Below are positions 43,424 to 52,490 of a stretch of 64,000 nucleotides of DNA, piece after piece (position 1 is the stretch's first letter; each line of letters starts with the position of its first letter). The translations under genes were made by a program, and so were the position numbers. The DNA comes from Micrococcus terreus (GTDB lineage: Bacteria; Actinomycetota; Actinomycetes; Actinomycetales; Micrococcaceae), in NCBI RefSeq assembly GCF_900116905.1, contig NZ_FPCG01000002.1:62001-126000 (forward strand). Reading direction: 5' to 3'. The notes beneath the pieces were generated by a model. That model had not been told where the DNA came from and searched no databases. It saw only the letters and a list, made by a program, of their open reading frames with translations.

Positions 43424-44167
43424 TCAGTCCGCGTCACGGACGAGGATGGCACCGGTGTCCGGGCAGTAGGCCAACCGATCCGCAGGGGTGGCCTTGATCT
43501 GCTCCAGCTCCACGGGGCTGATGCCCATGCCGGAGGCCTCTGATCGGTTGCCCACCAGTCGGGCCGCGCCGATCCCGCCGGTGCGTGCGCGGATCTTCTC
43601 GTACAGGGCCACCAGGTCAGCCGGCAGCGCGGCGGCCTGCTGCTGGCGGGTGCCGGTGAGCTCTTTGCCACGGGCCGCCACCTGGGCGGCCTCGGCCTTG
43701 ACCGCTCGTCCACGCGCGTTCGCCGCCGCTTCGGCCTCGGCGTGGGCCTGCTGAGCGGAGGCGTGGGCGGACTCGGCCTGTTCCACGGCGCCCATGGTCT
43801 CCAGCTCGGCGTCCTCCTGCTCACCCACCAGGCGCTGCAGGGTCTCGATCTCGTGCTGCATGCCCTGCAGGTCCTTGGCCGAGCCCTGCCCGGACTCCAT
43901 CCGCTTCTGGTTCCGATCCAGGTGCTCGCGCGTGGAGCTCACCTTGCGCTCGGCCTCGGTCTGGGCCGACTGTGCGGTGCCCAGCTGCTCCTGGGCGGCC
44001 TGGACCTCGGCCTGGAGCCGGTCCGCCTCAGTGCGCAGCCGCTGGTACTCCGCGTCCTGCCGCAGGGCCTGCATGCGGGTCCGGGCCTGGTCCAGCTCGG
44101 TGTCGGTGCGCTGCAGCTCCAGCAGGGCCAGCTGGTGGGCGGGGCTGACGGTGGTCGGTGCCGACAT
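43424..44167 (-). CDS. CdsZ / zf-RING_7-like coiled-coil protein lacking the zinc cysteines
   Basis: 247 residues. Residues about 10-170 are a long coiled coil rich in Gln, Glu and Ala, and the C-terminal 50 residues match the zinc-ribbon domain of the Rv2229c family (ISPVELEQIKATPADRLAYCPDTGAILVRDAD). The usual C-x2-C pair before ISPVEL is replaced by RSEASG, and the later pair is CPDTG, so only one of four cysteines is left and zinc is unlikely to bind. It sits between Nif3 and RNase HI genes, as in mycobacteria (Rv2228c-Rv2230c). A scaffold or rRNA/tRNA-related role has been proposed for relatives; the function is not known here. Confidence 0.82.
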   Translation of the reverse strand: MSAPTTVSPAHQLALLELQRTDTELDQARTRMQALRQDAEYQRLRTEADRLQAEVQAAQEQLGTAQSAQTEAERKVSSTREHLDRNQKRMESGQGSAKDLQGMQHEIETLQRLVGEQEDAELETMGAVEQAESAHASAQQAHAEAEAAANARGRAVKAEAAQVAARGKELTGTRQQQAAALPADLVALYEKIRARTGGIGAARLVGNRSEASGMGISPVELEQIKATPADRLAYCPDTGAILVRDAD

Positions 44168-44234
44168 GGCTCCTCGATTCCTCGGTTCTGACGGATCTGA
44201 CGTTCTTGACGGAGGCGCGGTCCTGTGCCCGACC

Positions 44235-45113
44235 CTACGCGCCCGGCGTGAGGACGAAGTCCCAGGGATCGGTGTTCCGGCCGGAGACGGCGATGTCCAC
44301 CTCGAACCCGCGGTCGGTCAGCAGGTTGTCCAGGGTCTGGGCGGCAGCGGGCAGCCACAGCCACTCACTGGCGAAGTGGGAGACCTCGATCAGATACGGA
44401 CGGCCCCCGTTGAGCAGGGCGGTCTCGCGGGCCTCCGAGGCCGGGTGGTGGCGCAGATCGGCGGTGATGTAGACGTCGGCACCGGAGGCACGGACCTGGT
44501 CGAACAGGCTGTCCCCTGCACCGCCGCAGACTGCCACCGTGCTGACCAGGCCGTCCCGGTCGCCGGCCACACGGACGCCTCCGGCCACGGCGGGCATGGC
44601 GGAGAACACCCGCGCGGCGAAGTCGGCCAGGGTGAGCGCCTGCGGCAGGGTGCCCACGCGCCCGATCCCCTCCTCCGGCAGTCCGTCCTTCGCCGGAGCC
44701 AGAGGACGCAGGTCCTCCAGTCCCAGGATCTCGGCGATCACATCCGAGACCCCACCCACCGCGGAGTCGGCGTTGGTGTGGCAGGTCAGCAGTCCGCAGC
44801 CGCCCTCGATCAGCGTGTGGACCAGCTGTCCCTTGTAGGAGGTGGCCGCCACCGTGTTGACTCCGCGCAGCAGCAGCGGGTGGTGGGTGATCAGCAGCTG
44901 GGCACCGGCGCCCACGGCCTCGTCCACCACCTCCATCACCGGGTCCACCGCGAAGTGGATCCGCTGCACGGGGCTCTCCGGACGGCCGACCACCAGTCCG
45001 GTGGCGTCCCACCCCTCGGACAGGCTCTGCGGCCACAGTTCCTCCACCGCCTCCAGCACCTGGGCGAGGGTGGGAGTGGAGGGTGAGGCTGACAGCGTCT
45101 GATCGGTGCTCAT
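44235..45113 (-). CDS. Nif3-like dinuclear metal-centre hexameric protein
   Basis: 292 residues from the ATG at 45113. Metal-site motifs of the Nif3/YbgI (GTP cyclohydrolase I type 2) family: WDATGLVVGRPE (about 34-45), LITHHPLLLRGVN (about 73-85, His-His), CHTNADSAVGGVSD (about 109-122), and VSHFASEWLW (about 250) with the C-terminal His/Glu. The family forms a ring-shaped hexamer; its biochemical role is not settled. The first gene of the Nif3-CdsZ-RNase HI unit, 67 bp before CdsZ. Confidence 0.9.
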   Translation of the reverse strand: MSTDQTLSASPSTPTLAQVLEAVEELWPQSLSEGWDATGLVVGRPESPVQRIHFAVDPVMEVVDEAVGAGAQLLITHHPLLLRGVNTVAATSYKGQLVHTLIEGGCGLLTCHTNADSAVGGVSDVIAEILGLEDLRPLAPAKDGLPEEGIGRVGTLPQALTLADFAARVFSAMPAVAGGVRVAGDRDGLVSTVAVCGGAGDSLFDQVRASGADVYITADLRHHPASEARETALLNGGRPYLIEVSHFASEWLWLPAAAQTLDNLLTDRGFEVDIAVSGRNTDPWDFVLTPGA

Positions 45114-45224
45114 GTCCCCATTGTGCCGCGTGTCACGCCCGACGACGGCAGGCTGGCCGGGTGCCTGGCCCACCGCACGCAGCGGTCCGGGAATGATCGG
45201 GGCCTGCCGATTGCTGACCCGGGT

Positions 45225-45818
45225 GTGAGCGAGAACCAGACCTCCCCCGCGCCCGACGCCGCCGACCGCTCGGTCGGAGGTGACGGCCGCTCCACCCTGC
45301 GTGAACTGACGGTGGCCGGCGGCTGCTTCTGGTGCCTGGACGCCGTGTACCGCCGTGTGCGGGGTGTGCAGGCGGTGGAGTCCGGCTACACCGGTGGGCA
45401 CACCGAGGACCCGGACTATCGATCGGTCTGCTCAGGGACCACCGGTCATGCCGAGGCCGTCCGGGTGCTCTTCGATGAGTCCGTGGTCCCCGCTGAGGTC
45501 ATCATGGACCTGTTCTTCACCGGGCATGATCCCACCACCCTGAACCGCCAGGGCCATGACATCGGCACCCAGTACCGCTCGGCACTGTTCCCTGCAGACG
45601 CCGCCGACGAGCAGCTCTTCCGGGAGTCGATCGAACGCCACCAGCCCCTGTGGCAGGACCCGATCGTCACCACCATCGAGCCCCTGGGTCCCTGGCACCG
45701 CGCTGAAGAGGTCCACCAGGACTTCTACAGCCGTCAGCCGTACAACGGCTACTGCCAGGTGGTCATCAACCCCAAGCTGGCCAAGGTCCGGCAACGTTAC
45801 GCCCAGTGGCTGGACTGA
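45225..45818 (+). CDS. msrA: Peptide methionine (S)-S-oxide reductase A
   Basis: Repairs methionine sulfoxide in proteins. 197 residues from the GTG at 45225, with the open frame continuing upstream to 45123 without similarity; the start is therefore moderately certain. Catalytic motif GGCFWC with Cys34 as nucleophile, Glu/Tyr partners in YTGGHTEDPDY, and GHAEAVRVLFDE, typical of MsrA. The resolving cysteine may be in NGYCQVV near the C-terminus. The gene stands between the Nif3 unit (divergent) and cysK. Confidence 0.92.
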   Translation: MSENQTSPAPDAADRSVGGDGRSTLRELTVAGGCFWCLDAVYRRVRGVQAVESGYTGGHTEDPDYRSVCSGTTGHAEAVRVLFDESVVPAEVIMDLFFTGHDPTTLNRQGHDIGTQYRSALFPADAADEQLFRESIERHQPLWQDPIVTTIEPLGPWHRAEEVHQDFYSRQPYNGYCQVVINPKLAKVRQRYAQWLD

Positions 45819-45841
45819 GAGGCCTCGGTCCGCGACGCTTC

Positions 45842-45847
45842 TAGGCT
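45842..45847 (+). promoter_or_regulatory. -10 box TAGGCT upstream of cysK
   Basis: TAGGCT gives a leader of about 87 nt before cysK. The sequence TAGGCTGGACCGG is identical to the yaaA promoter region. No riboswitch was recognised in the leader. Confidence 0.4.
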
Positions 45848-45940
45848 GGACCGGATCTGTGCCTCCGCGAAGGTCAGCACGCTGAGCAGCACCCCTCACC
45901 CGTCAACATCACATCCCCCCATCGGAAGGACACCGCACTC

Positions 45941-46876
45941 ATGGGCAAGATCCTGGAGAACATCACCGAGGCCGTGGGTCACACCCCCCTGGTCCGCCTG
46001 AACCGCCTGACCGAGGGCCTGCCCGCGCAGGTGGCGGTCAAGGTGGAGTTCTACAACCCGGCCAACTCCGTGAAGGACCGGATCGGCGCGGCCATCGTGG
46101 ACGCCGCTGAGGCCTCCGGCCAGCTCAAGCCCGGCGGGACCATCGTGGAGGGCACCTCCGGCAACACCGGCATCGCCCTGGCCATGGTCGGCGCCGCGCG
46201 CGGCTACAAGGTGGTGCTGACCATGCCCGAGACCATGTCCAACGAGCGCCGGGTCATGCTGCGTGCCTACGGCGCGGAGATCGTGCTGACCCCGGGCGCG
46301 GACGGCATGCGTGGAGCGGTGGAGAAGGCCCAGCAGATCGTGGAGACCACCGAGAACGCGATCTGGGCCCAGCAGTTCGCCAACCAGGCCAACGTGCAGG
46401 CCCACTATGACACCACCGGGCCGGAGATCTGGGAGGACACCGAGGGCGCCGTGGACATCCTGGTCTCCGGCATCGGCACCGGCGGCACCATCACCGGCGC
46501 TGGACGCTACCTCAAGGAGCAGAAGCCCGAGGTGACGCTGGTGGCCGTGGAGCCGGCCGACTCCCCCATCCTCTCCGGCGGCAAGCCCGGTCCGCACAAG
46601 ATCCAGGGCATCGGCGCCAACTTCATCCCTGAGGTGCTGGACACCGAGATCTACTCCGAGGTCTACACCGCCACCCTGGAGGAGTCCGTCTCCACCGCCC
46701 GTGCCCTGGGGACCCAGGAGGGCATCCTGGGCGGCATCTCCGCCGGTGCGATCGTGGCGGCCGCCCTGGAGCAGGCCAAGAAGCCGGAGAACGAGGGCAA
46801 GCTGATCGTGGCGATCGTCCCCGACTTCGGTGAGCGCTACATCTCCACCGTCCTGTACGAGGACATCCGCGGCTGA
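45941..46876 (+). CDS. cysK: O-acetylserine sulfhydrylase (cysteine synthase A)
   Basis: PLP enzyme that makes cysteine from O-acetylserine and sulfide. 311 residues: the PLP lysine is Lys45 in [11 protein letters not shown], the phosphate/substrate loop is [12 protein letters not shown] (about 69-80), and [12 protein letters not shown] (about 178-189) binds the PLP phosphate. The ATG at 45941 has GAAGGA upstream. It is followed 64 bp later by cysE, so acetylation and sulfhydrylation are probably co-expressed. Confidence 0.96.
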   Translation: MGKILENITEAVGHTPLVRLNRLTEGLPAQVAVKVEFYNPANSVKDRIGAAIVDAAEASGQLKPGGTIVEGTSGNTGIALAMVGAARGYKVVLTMPETMSNERRVMLRAYGAEIVLTPGADGMRGAVEKAQQIVETTENAIWAQQFANQANVQAHYDTTGPEIWEDTEGAVDILVSGIGTGGTITGAGRYLKEQKPEVTLVAVEPADSPILSGGKPGPHKIQGIGANFIPEVLDTEIYSEVYTATLEESVSTARALGTQEGILGGISAGAIVAAALEQAKKPENEGKLIVAIVPDFGERYISTVLYEDIRG

Positions 46877-46940
46877 CCGGTCCCTCCGACCCCGGACCGC
46901 CACCGCACCACTTGATGCCAGCACCACCGAAAGGCCCCGC

Positions 46941-47537
46941 ATGGGACTGATCTCCCGCCTGAAGGACACCCTGAAGGAAGACATCGCCAACGCCCGCGCG
47001 CACGACCCTGCCGCGCGCGGCGACCTGGAGGTGGCACTGGCCTATTCGGGTCTCCACGCGATCTGGGCCCACCGCGTCTCGCACGCCATGTGGCAGCACG
47101 AACGGCTGAAGACCCCGGCCCGTCTGGTCTCGCAGGCCGCGCGGGCGGTGACCGGGATCGAGATCCATCCCGGTGCGCAGATCGGCCGGCGCTTCTTCAT
47201 TGACCACGGCATGGGCGTGGTGATCGGTGAGACCGCCGAGATCGGCGATGACGTCATGCTCTACCACGGGGTCACCCTCGGCGGCCGGTCCCTGGCCAAG
47301 GTCAAGCGCCACCCCACCCTGCATGACGGCGTGGTGGTCGGAGCCGGGGCCAAGATCCTGGGTCCGGTGGAGATCGGTCAGGGATCCTCCGTGGGCGCCA
47401 ACGCCGTGGTGGTCAAGGACACTCCCCCGGACTCGATCGCCACCGGCATCCCCGCCACCTTCCGCGTGCGCGGCGCCTCCGAGCACCAGGCGGCGGTGGA
47501 CCCGGCGGAGTACGTGGACCCCGCCATGTGGATCTGA
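46941..47537 (+). CDS. cysE: Serine O-acetyltransferase
   Basis: Acetylates serine with acetyl-CoA, the first step of cysteine synthesis, and forms the cysteine synthase complex with CysK. 198 residues from the ATG at 46941 (GAAAGG site). A left-handed beta-helix is visible: [37 protein letters not shown] (catalytic His in HGMG), and [24 protein letters not shown]. It is the short bacterial form with a reduced N-terminal helical domain. The C-terminus ends in Trp-Ile; Ile at the end is the residue that docks into the CysK active site. Confidence 0.95.
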   Translation: MGLISRLKDTLKEDIANARAHDPAARGDLEVALAYSGLHAIWAHRVSHAMWQHERLKTPARLVSQAARAVTGIEIHPGAQIGRRFFIDHGMGVVIGETAEIGDDVMLYHGVTLGGRSLAKVKRHPTLHDGVVVGAGAKILGPVEIGQGSSVGANAVVVKDTPPDSIATGIPATFRVRGASEHQAAVDPAEYVDPAMWI

Positions 47538-47552
47538 TCTGAGCACCCAGCC

Positions 47553-47596
47553 CGACGACGCCCGTCACCTTCCGCTGAAGGTGACGGGCGTCGTCG
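47553..47596 (+). terminator. Hairpin terminator after cysE (bidirectional)
   Basis: Arms 47553-47571 and 47578-47596, 19 bp perfect, 6-nt loop, starting with a CGACGACG core. It lies between convergent cysE and the M14 carboxypeptidase gene. Confidence 0.9.
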
Positions 47597-47628
47597 TGGC
47601 AGGGGTGTGCTGAGTCGCACCAGCCCGC

Positions 47629-48819
47629 TCAGGCGGGGATGGTCCCGCCCCAGTCGGTGAAGTAGTACTGGACCGGATCATGCGGGATCTGCTCCCAGAT
47701 CTCCGGGTCCAGGCGCTGCACGGCGCCGGTGGCCAGACCGGAGAGCCAGGCCTCCACACCCAGCACGTTCTGCTGGATCAGCTTGCCGCGAGCCTTCTGG
47801 CCCAGGCTGCCGTCACGGGTGTTGCCGGAGGTCTCGAAGAAGATGGCCGCATTGGAGTGGCCGGTGGGGTTCAGTCCGTTCCAGTTCAGCCCCATCATCA
47901 TGGCCGAGACCACGCCGCCATGGATGTCGATCACCACTCCCTCACCGACGTCGTAGCGGTCGGTGGTGATGTGGCCACGGTGGTCCACCTGCTGCCAGAC
48001 ATGGCCGGCCATCTGACGGGTCAGCACGTCATACTCCCCGCCGCGGATGCCCGGCAGGGTGGGTCCGCCCGGAGCCAGGGAGACGCCCAGGGACAGGGTG
48101 ATGGCCTCTCCGGTGGTCCGGTCCACCTTCATGCCCTGATGGTGGATGTCCAGGGCGTACTCGGGCTTGACCATGGTCCAGTACTCGTACCAGGCGCGGG
48201 ACTCACGGGCACGGAAGCCGTTGACGGCCCAGTCGCGGTTCAGGTCCACGGTGAGCGGACGGCCGTTGGCACCCAGGCGAGGCTGGTTCGTGGTCTCGTC
48301 CCACAGGGTGGTGGTGCGGGTGTTCATCTCCGAGCCGTCGGGGTTGTAGACGGGGATGAAGTGGATGGTGAACTGCTCACGGATCTGCCGGTAGGTGGGG
48401 CTGCCGCTGGAGACCAGGGACCTCAGCACGGTCATCAGCGAGTCCAGGCCATAGGGCTCGTCGCCGTGGATGCGGCCCTGAATCCACAGATGCCGCGTGC
48501 CGGTGCCGACCTGGGCGACGTACAGCTCCCGCCCCTGCTCGGAGAGGTACTCGGCGGTGCCGACCTCGCGCAGGGTGGTGACCGTGACCGCGCCGCGCGA
48601 GGTGCGCTGCAGCTGCTCCAACCCCTTGATCATGTCCCCGTAGGTGCGGATGGCGCTGGTGGGGGTGTTGTTCGGGTTGGGGTAGGTGGTGGCCGCCGCT
48701 GGGCCAGCGAGAGCGGGGGTGGCGGCCAGTGCGCCGAGCGCACCGAGTGCGGTCAGTGCTGTCCGGCGGGAGATCTGAGGGCCTGAAGGAGTCTGGGAGA
48801 TGATGCAAGTGTGATCCAT
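47629..48819 (-). CDS. Exported M14 zinc carboxypeptidase
   Basis: 396 residues from the ATG at 48819. A Tat-like signal is suggested by ISRRTALTALGALGAL followed by an Ala-rich hydrophobic stretch and cleavage near ALAGPAAA (about 38-45). M14 zinc ligands: HGDEPYG (His-x-x-Glu) near 118-121 and a later His in DIHHQG; the catalytic Glu is in FFETSGN (about 330). Acts outside the cell on C-terminal residues of peptides or cell-wall-linked peptides. A leaderless TAGCGT box supports the start, although a GTG nine bases earlier is in frame. Confidence 0.88.
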   Translation of the reverse strand: MDHTCIISQTPSGPQISRRTALTALGALGALAATPALAGPAAATTYPNPNNTPTSAIRTYGDMIKGLEQLQRTSRGAVTVTTLREVGTAEYLSEQGRELYVAQVGTGTRHLWIQGRIHGDEPYGLDSLMTVLRSLVSSGSPTYRQIREQFTIHFIPVYNPDGSEMNTRTTTLWDETTNQPRLGANGRPLTVDLNRDWAVNGFRARESRAWYEYWTMVKPEYALDIHHQGMKVDRTTGEAITLSLGVSLAPGGPTLPGIRGGEYDVLTRQMAGHVWQQVDHRGHITTDRYDVGEGVVIDIHGGVVSAMMMGLNWNGLNPTGHSNAAIFFETSGNTRDGSLGQKARGKLIQQNVLGVEAWLSGLATGAVQRLDPEIWEQIPHDPVQYYFTDWGGTIPA

Positions 48820-48826
48820 CTCACGC

Positions 48827-48832
48827 ACGCTA
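48827..48832 (-). promoter_or_regulatory. -10 box TAGCGT of the M14 carboxypeptidase
   Basis: On the minus strand TAGCGT, seven bases, ATG at 48819. It is the same box and spacing as at 18842. Confidence 0.5.
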
Positions 48833-48953
48833 GTCCTCTGGAACCTGACCGATCAACGGACTCGACCGCACTCGGCGCGGCTACGGACCGGTAGCAGACA
48901 TCCGGTGGCGGGAAGACGGGCTCACGGTCAATCCGTCTCCCGGCCGGACCGGA

Positions 48954-50543
48954 TCAGGCGGTGATCTCCGAGCGGTCGCCGGACCACAGGGTGTGGAAGG
49001 CGCCCTCGCGATCGGTGCGGCGGTAGGTGTGCGCGCCGAAGTAGTCGCGCAGCCCCTGGGTCAGGGCGGCCGGCAGTCGGTCCTGGCGCAGACCGTCGTA
49101 GTAGGCCAGGGCCGAGGAGAAGACCGGGACGGGCACTCCTGCGGCCACCGCACGGGCCACCACGCGCCGCCAGGCGGGGACAGCCTGAGCGATCGCCTCG
49201 GTGAACTCCGGGGCGAACAGCAGGTTCAGCGGCTGTCCCTCGGCCACGGTGCCCGGCTCCGGGTGACGCTCGGTGTCCCGCCCCCCGTAGGCCTTCATGA
49301 TGGTGTCCAGCAGGTCGGCGCGGATGATGCAGCCGTTGCGCCACAGTGAGGCGATGGTGCCCAGGTCCAGGCTCCACCCGTACTGGGCGCCGGCGGCCTG
49401 CAGCATGTCCAGGCCCTGCGCGTAGGAGACGAGCTTGGAGGCGTAGAGCGCCAGCCGGACGTCCTCCACGAACGCCTCCCGGTCCTCCCCTTCGGCCAGG
49501 CGGGCCACATCGGCCTCGTCCAGTCCGGACTGCAGGGTCTTCTGGGCCTGGGCACGCACGGCGGTCTGGCTGGAGAGGGACCGGGCGAACACGGACTCGG
49601 CGATCGCGGCGATCGGGGAGCCCAGGTCCAGGCCGGAGATCGCCGTCCAGCGCCCGGTGCCCTTCTGCCCGGCCTCGTCCACGATCAGGTCCACCAGCGG
49701 GCGCTGGGTCTCCACGTCCACCTGGGAGAGCACGTCCGAGGTGATCTCGATCAGGTAGCTGGCCAGCTCGGTGCGGTTCCACTGATCGAAGATCGTGGCC
49801 TGCTCGGCCGGTTCGTACCCGCCCACGCGGCGCAGCAGGTCGTAGGCCTCACCGATCACCTGCATGTCCGCGTACTCGATGCCGTTGTGGACCATCTTCA
49901 CGAAGTGCCCGGCCCCGTCGGTGCCGATCCACGCGCAGCAGGGGTCGCCGTCGTAGTCCGCGGCGATGCTCTCCAGCAGCGGGCCGAGGGCCTGGTAGGA
50001 CTCCTTCGGGCCCCCGGGCATGATGGCCGGGCCGTTGAGTGCACCCTCCTCGCCACCGGAGACGCCCACACCCACGAAGTGCAGGCCCTGCTCGGCCAGC
50101 GCGGCCTCACGGCGGCGGGTGTCCTCATAGTGGGAGTTGCCGGCGTCGATCACGATGTCCCCGGCCTCCAGCAGCGGGATCAGCTGCTCGATGACATCGT
50201 CCACCGGCTGGCCGGCCTTGACCATCACCAGCACCCGGCGTGGGGTGGCCAGGTTCGCCACCAGCTCGGTCAGGGTCTCGGTGGGAATGAAGTCGCCCTC
50301 CTCGCTGAACTGGGCCACGAGGTCGTCGGTGCGGGCACGGCTGCGGTTGTGCAGGGCCACGGTGTAGCCGTTGCGGGCGAAGTTGCGAGCCAGGTTGGCG
50401 CCCATCACGGCCAGCCCGGTCACCCCGATGTCCGCCCGTCCCTCACGGCCGTCTCCGGGTGTGGCCGCCTGGCGGGCCTGTCCGGTCTCCGGCCCCTCCT
50501 GCGGGTCCAGCTTGTCCTTGGCGGTGGTGATCGACTCGTTCAT
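48954..50543 (-). CDS. gnd: 6-phosphogluconate dehydrogenase (decarboxylating, NADP)
   Basis: Oxidative pentose-phosphate enzyme that produces ribulose-5-phosphate, CO2 and NADPH. 529 residues from the ATG at 50543 (MNESITTAKDKL) with GGGAAGG upstream. It has an N-terminal extension of about 35 residues before the Rossmann motif GVTGLAVMGANLARNFARNG, then VGVGVSGGEEGA, the catalytic Lys in GHFVKMVHNGIEY, and the family's C-terminal helical domain (IIRADLLDTI, FSSALAYYDGLR). The length exceeds the usual 470-485 because of the N-terminal tail. Confidence 0.95.
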   Translation of the reverse strand: MNESITTAKDKLDPQEGPETGQARQAATPGDGREGRADIGVTGLAVMGANLARNFARNGYTVALHNRSRARTDDLVAQFSEEGDFIPTETLTELVANLATPRRVLVMVKAGQPVDDVIEQLIPLLEAGDIVIDAGNSHYEDTRRREAALAEQGLHFVGVGVSGGEEGALNGPAIMPGGPKESYQALGPLLESIAADYDGDPCCAWIGTDGAGHFVKMVHNGIEYADMQVIGEAYDLLRRVGGYEPAEQATIFDQWNRTELASYLIEITSDVLSQVDVETQRPLVDLIVDEAGQKGTGRWTAISGLDLGSPIAAIAESVFARSLSSQTAVRAQAQKTLQSGLDEADVARLAEGEDREAFVEDVRLALYASKLVSYAQGLDMLQAAGAQYGWSLDLGTIASLWRNGCIIRADLLDTIMKAYGGRDTERHPEPGTVAEGQPLNLLFAPEFTEAIAQAVPAWRRVVARAVAAGVPVPVFSSALAYYDGLRQDRLPAALTQGLRDYFGAHTYRRTDREGAFHTLWSGDRSEITA

Positions 50544-50635
50544 GCGCGCTGCCTTCCCGGGCGTCGGTGCGCCCTGAGAGTGAGGTGAGGTGGAGGGGAA
50601 CGTTGCTCTGTGCACCAGCCTACGCGCGCGGGGAC

Positions 50636-51394
50636 TCACGGAGCCGAACGGGACACCTCATGCAGGTCCTCGGCGATCCCTTCGGCCAGCAGCTGTGCCC
50701 CGGACTCGGACAGGTGCAGTCCGTCCGTGGTGTGGTCCGGGTCCGCGTAGCGCCCGTCCGGTCCGCGCAGCCGCTCCCACGGGTCCACCAGCTGCCAGCC
50801 GCGCTCCTGCGCCGCCTGCGCCGTCAGCTCGTTCCAGGCCTGGGTCCGCTCCGCCACCTCGGCGTTGATCGGCCCCACGCCCACGACGACCACGCGCTCC
50901 TCCGGGTACCCGGTGCGCTCGGCGATCGATCCGATCTGCTCCACGTAGGCCTCGTGCGCCTCCGTGAAGCCGCCGCTGTCCGGGGAACCTGCCCGACCGG
51001 CGTCGTTGGTGCCCAGGAAGGCGAGCAGCCATTGAGCCTGCACCGCGTCCTCACCGGTGCGCAGGTGGACCTGGAGGACTTCATCCGCCGTGGCACCCCA
51101 GCGGCCGGCGGCACCGACCACGGCCACGCCGTGATCGTCCACATGGTGCACCCAGGACTGCGGGCCGGTCCGTCCCGCGCGCAGATCCGGGGAGTCGGCC
51201 ACGGTGAGCGAGTCTCCGTAGACCTCCACGGTCACCGCCTGCTCAGCCTGCTTCGGCGCCTCAGCAGCGGGTCCCGACGACGGCGCCGCACCCGAGGAGG
51301 ACGGCTCGCCTCCCCCGGTGGGCTGGCTCCCGCAGCCGGCGAGGACGAGCAGGGCCGAGGCGGCCAGCGCGGCCAGCCGGCAACAGGTGCGCAT
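50636..51394 (-). CDS. SGNH/GDSL hydrolase-family lipoprotein
   Basis: 252 residues. Signal peptide with lipobox LVLAGC (Cys21), so the mature protein is membrane-anchored outside the cell. A Ser/Gly/Pro linker (about 22-50) precedes the SGNH hydrolase fold: YGDSLT (Ser nucleophile), a Gly in the AAGRWGAT region, GTND (Asn) near 129-132 and TTDGLHLSESG (Asp-x-x-His). The substrate may be an acyl ester of the cell envelope. The start ATG overlaps the ppk2 stop (TGATG), so they share a message. Confidence 0.85.
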   Translation of the reverse strand: MRTCCRLAALAASALLVLAGCGSQPTGGGEPSSSGAAPSSGPAAEAPKQAEQAVTVEVYGDSLTVADSPDLRAGRTGPQSWVHHVDDHGVAVVGAAGRWGATADEVLQVHLRTGEDAVQAQWLLAFLGTNDAGRAGSPDSGGFTEAHEAYVEQIGSIAERTGYPEERVVVVGVGPINAEVAERTQAWNELTAQAAQERGWQLVDPWERLRGPDGRYADPDHTTDGLHLSESGAQLLAEGIAEDLHEVSRSAP

Positions 51395-52305
51395 CAGTCG
51401 CCGACGGCGTCCCGACCGCGCTGGACGATCAGCGGATCCGGGGTGCCCACCACCTCGTGGTCCTTGTCCTCGTACTCGAACTGGGAGAGGAAGTAGCGCA
51501 TGGCGTTCAGGCGAGCGCGCTTCTTGTCATTGGACTTGATGGTGGTCCACGGAGCGTGGTCGGTGTCCGTGTGCAGGAACATCTTCTCCTTGGCGTCCGT
51601 GTAGTCCTCCCAGCGGTCCAGAGACTCCAGGTCCATGGGCGAGAGCTTCCACCGGCGCACCGGGTCGATCTGCCGGATGGCGAAGCGGGTGCGCTGCTCG
51701 GAGCGGGTCACGGAGAACCAGAGCTTGGTCAGGTGGATGCCCTCGTCCACGAGCATCTTCTCGAACAGCGGCACCTGGTTCATGAACGTGGCGTACTGCT
51801 CGTCGCTGCTGAAGCCCATGACCCGCTCCACACCGGCCCGGTTGTACCAGGAGCGGTCGAAGAGCACGATCTCGCCCTCCGTGGGGAAATGGTTGATGTA
51901 GCGCTGGAAGTACCACTGGCCCTGTTCGCGGTCGGAGGGCTTGTTCAGCGCCACCACGCGCGCGGTCCGCGGGTTCATGTACTCGGTGAAGCGCTTGATG
52001 GTGCCACCCTTGCCGGCGGCGTCCCGTCCCTCGAAGACGATGATGTGGCGCTGGCCGGTGTCCTCGCCCCAGTACTGCAGCTTGAGCAGCTCGATCTGGA
52101 GGTTGTACTTCTCCAGCTCGTACTCCTCGCGGGACATCCGCTCCTCGTAGGGGTAGTCCTCGCGCCAGGTCTCCACGGCCTTGCCGTCCGGGGCGATCAG
52201 GTCCGGGTCAGGTGTGTGGCCGTCGATGACCTTGTACCCGCCGTCACGCAGCTTGTCGATGAACTCTCGCAGGTTCTCACGGGGCACGTTCGGGGTCAGC
52301 TGCAT
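51394..52305 (-). CDS. ppk2: Polyphosphate kinase 2
   Basis: Transfers phosphate between polyphosphate and nucleoside di- or monophosphates. 303 residues from the ATG at 52305, with AGGAGGAGA upstream. PPK2 motifs: Walker A FEGRDAAGKGGTIKRF (about 91-106) and Walker B with lid VLFDRSWYNRAGVERVMGF. The one-domain architecture cannot be split into the ADP- or AMP-phosphorylating classes with certainty by eye, but the length and motifs fit class I enzymes such as those of Corynebacterium. Transcribed with the SGNH lipoprotein. Confidence 0.93.
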   Translation of the reverse strand: MQLTPNVPRENLREFIDKLRDGGYKVIDGHTPDPDLIAPDGKAVETWREDYPYEERMSREEYELEKYNLQIELLKLQYWGEDTGQRHIIVFEGRDAAGKGGTIKRFTEYMNPRTARVVALNKPSDREQGQWYFQRYINHFPTEGEIVLFDRSWYNRAGVERVMGFSSDEQYATFMNQVPLFEKMLVDEGIHLTKLWFSVTRSEQRTRFAIRQIDPVRRWKLSPMDLESLDRWEDYTDAKEKMFLHTDTDHAPWTTIKSNDKKRARLNAMRYFLSQFEYEDKDHEVVGTPDPLIVQRGRDAVGD

Positions 52306-52424
52306 CTTCTCGGTCTCCTCCTTGAGCTCCACGCACCGGGCCGCAGGACGGTCAGCGGCTCCTGCCGCCCAGACACCACCCTGGGGGTGCACCTTCATTC
52401 TCCCCCAGATCCGTGTGGTCCGAC

Positions 52425-52430
52425 TACGCT
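52425..52430 (+). promoter_or_regulatory. -10-like TACGCT upstream of yceI
   Basis: TACGCT gives a leader of about 54 nt before the yceI ATG. No strong -35 seen; low certainty. Confidence 0.3.
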
Positions 52431-52490
52431 GACATCAGACACCAGGTGCGGCGCATCCGCGTCCGGCCGTGACCCCAGGGGGAACATCAC

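Noticed and set aside
45848-45940. Cysteine- or SAM-responsive riboswitch before cysK
   Set aside because: The leader of about 87 nt shows no conserved riboswitch core by eye.
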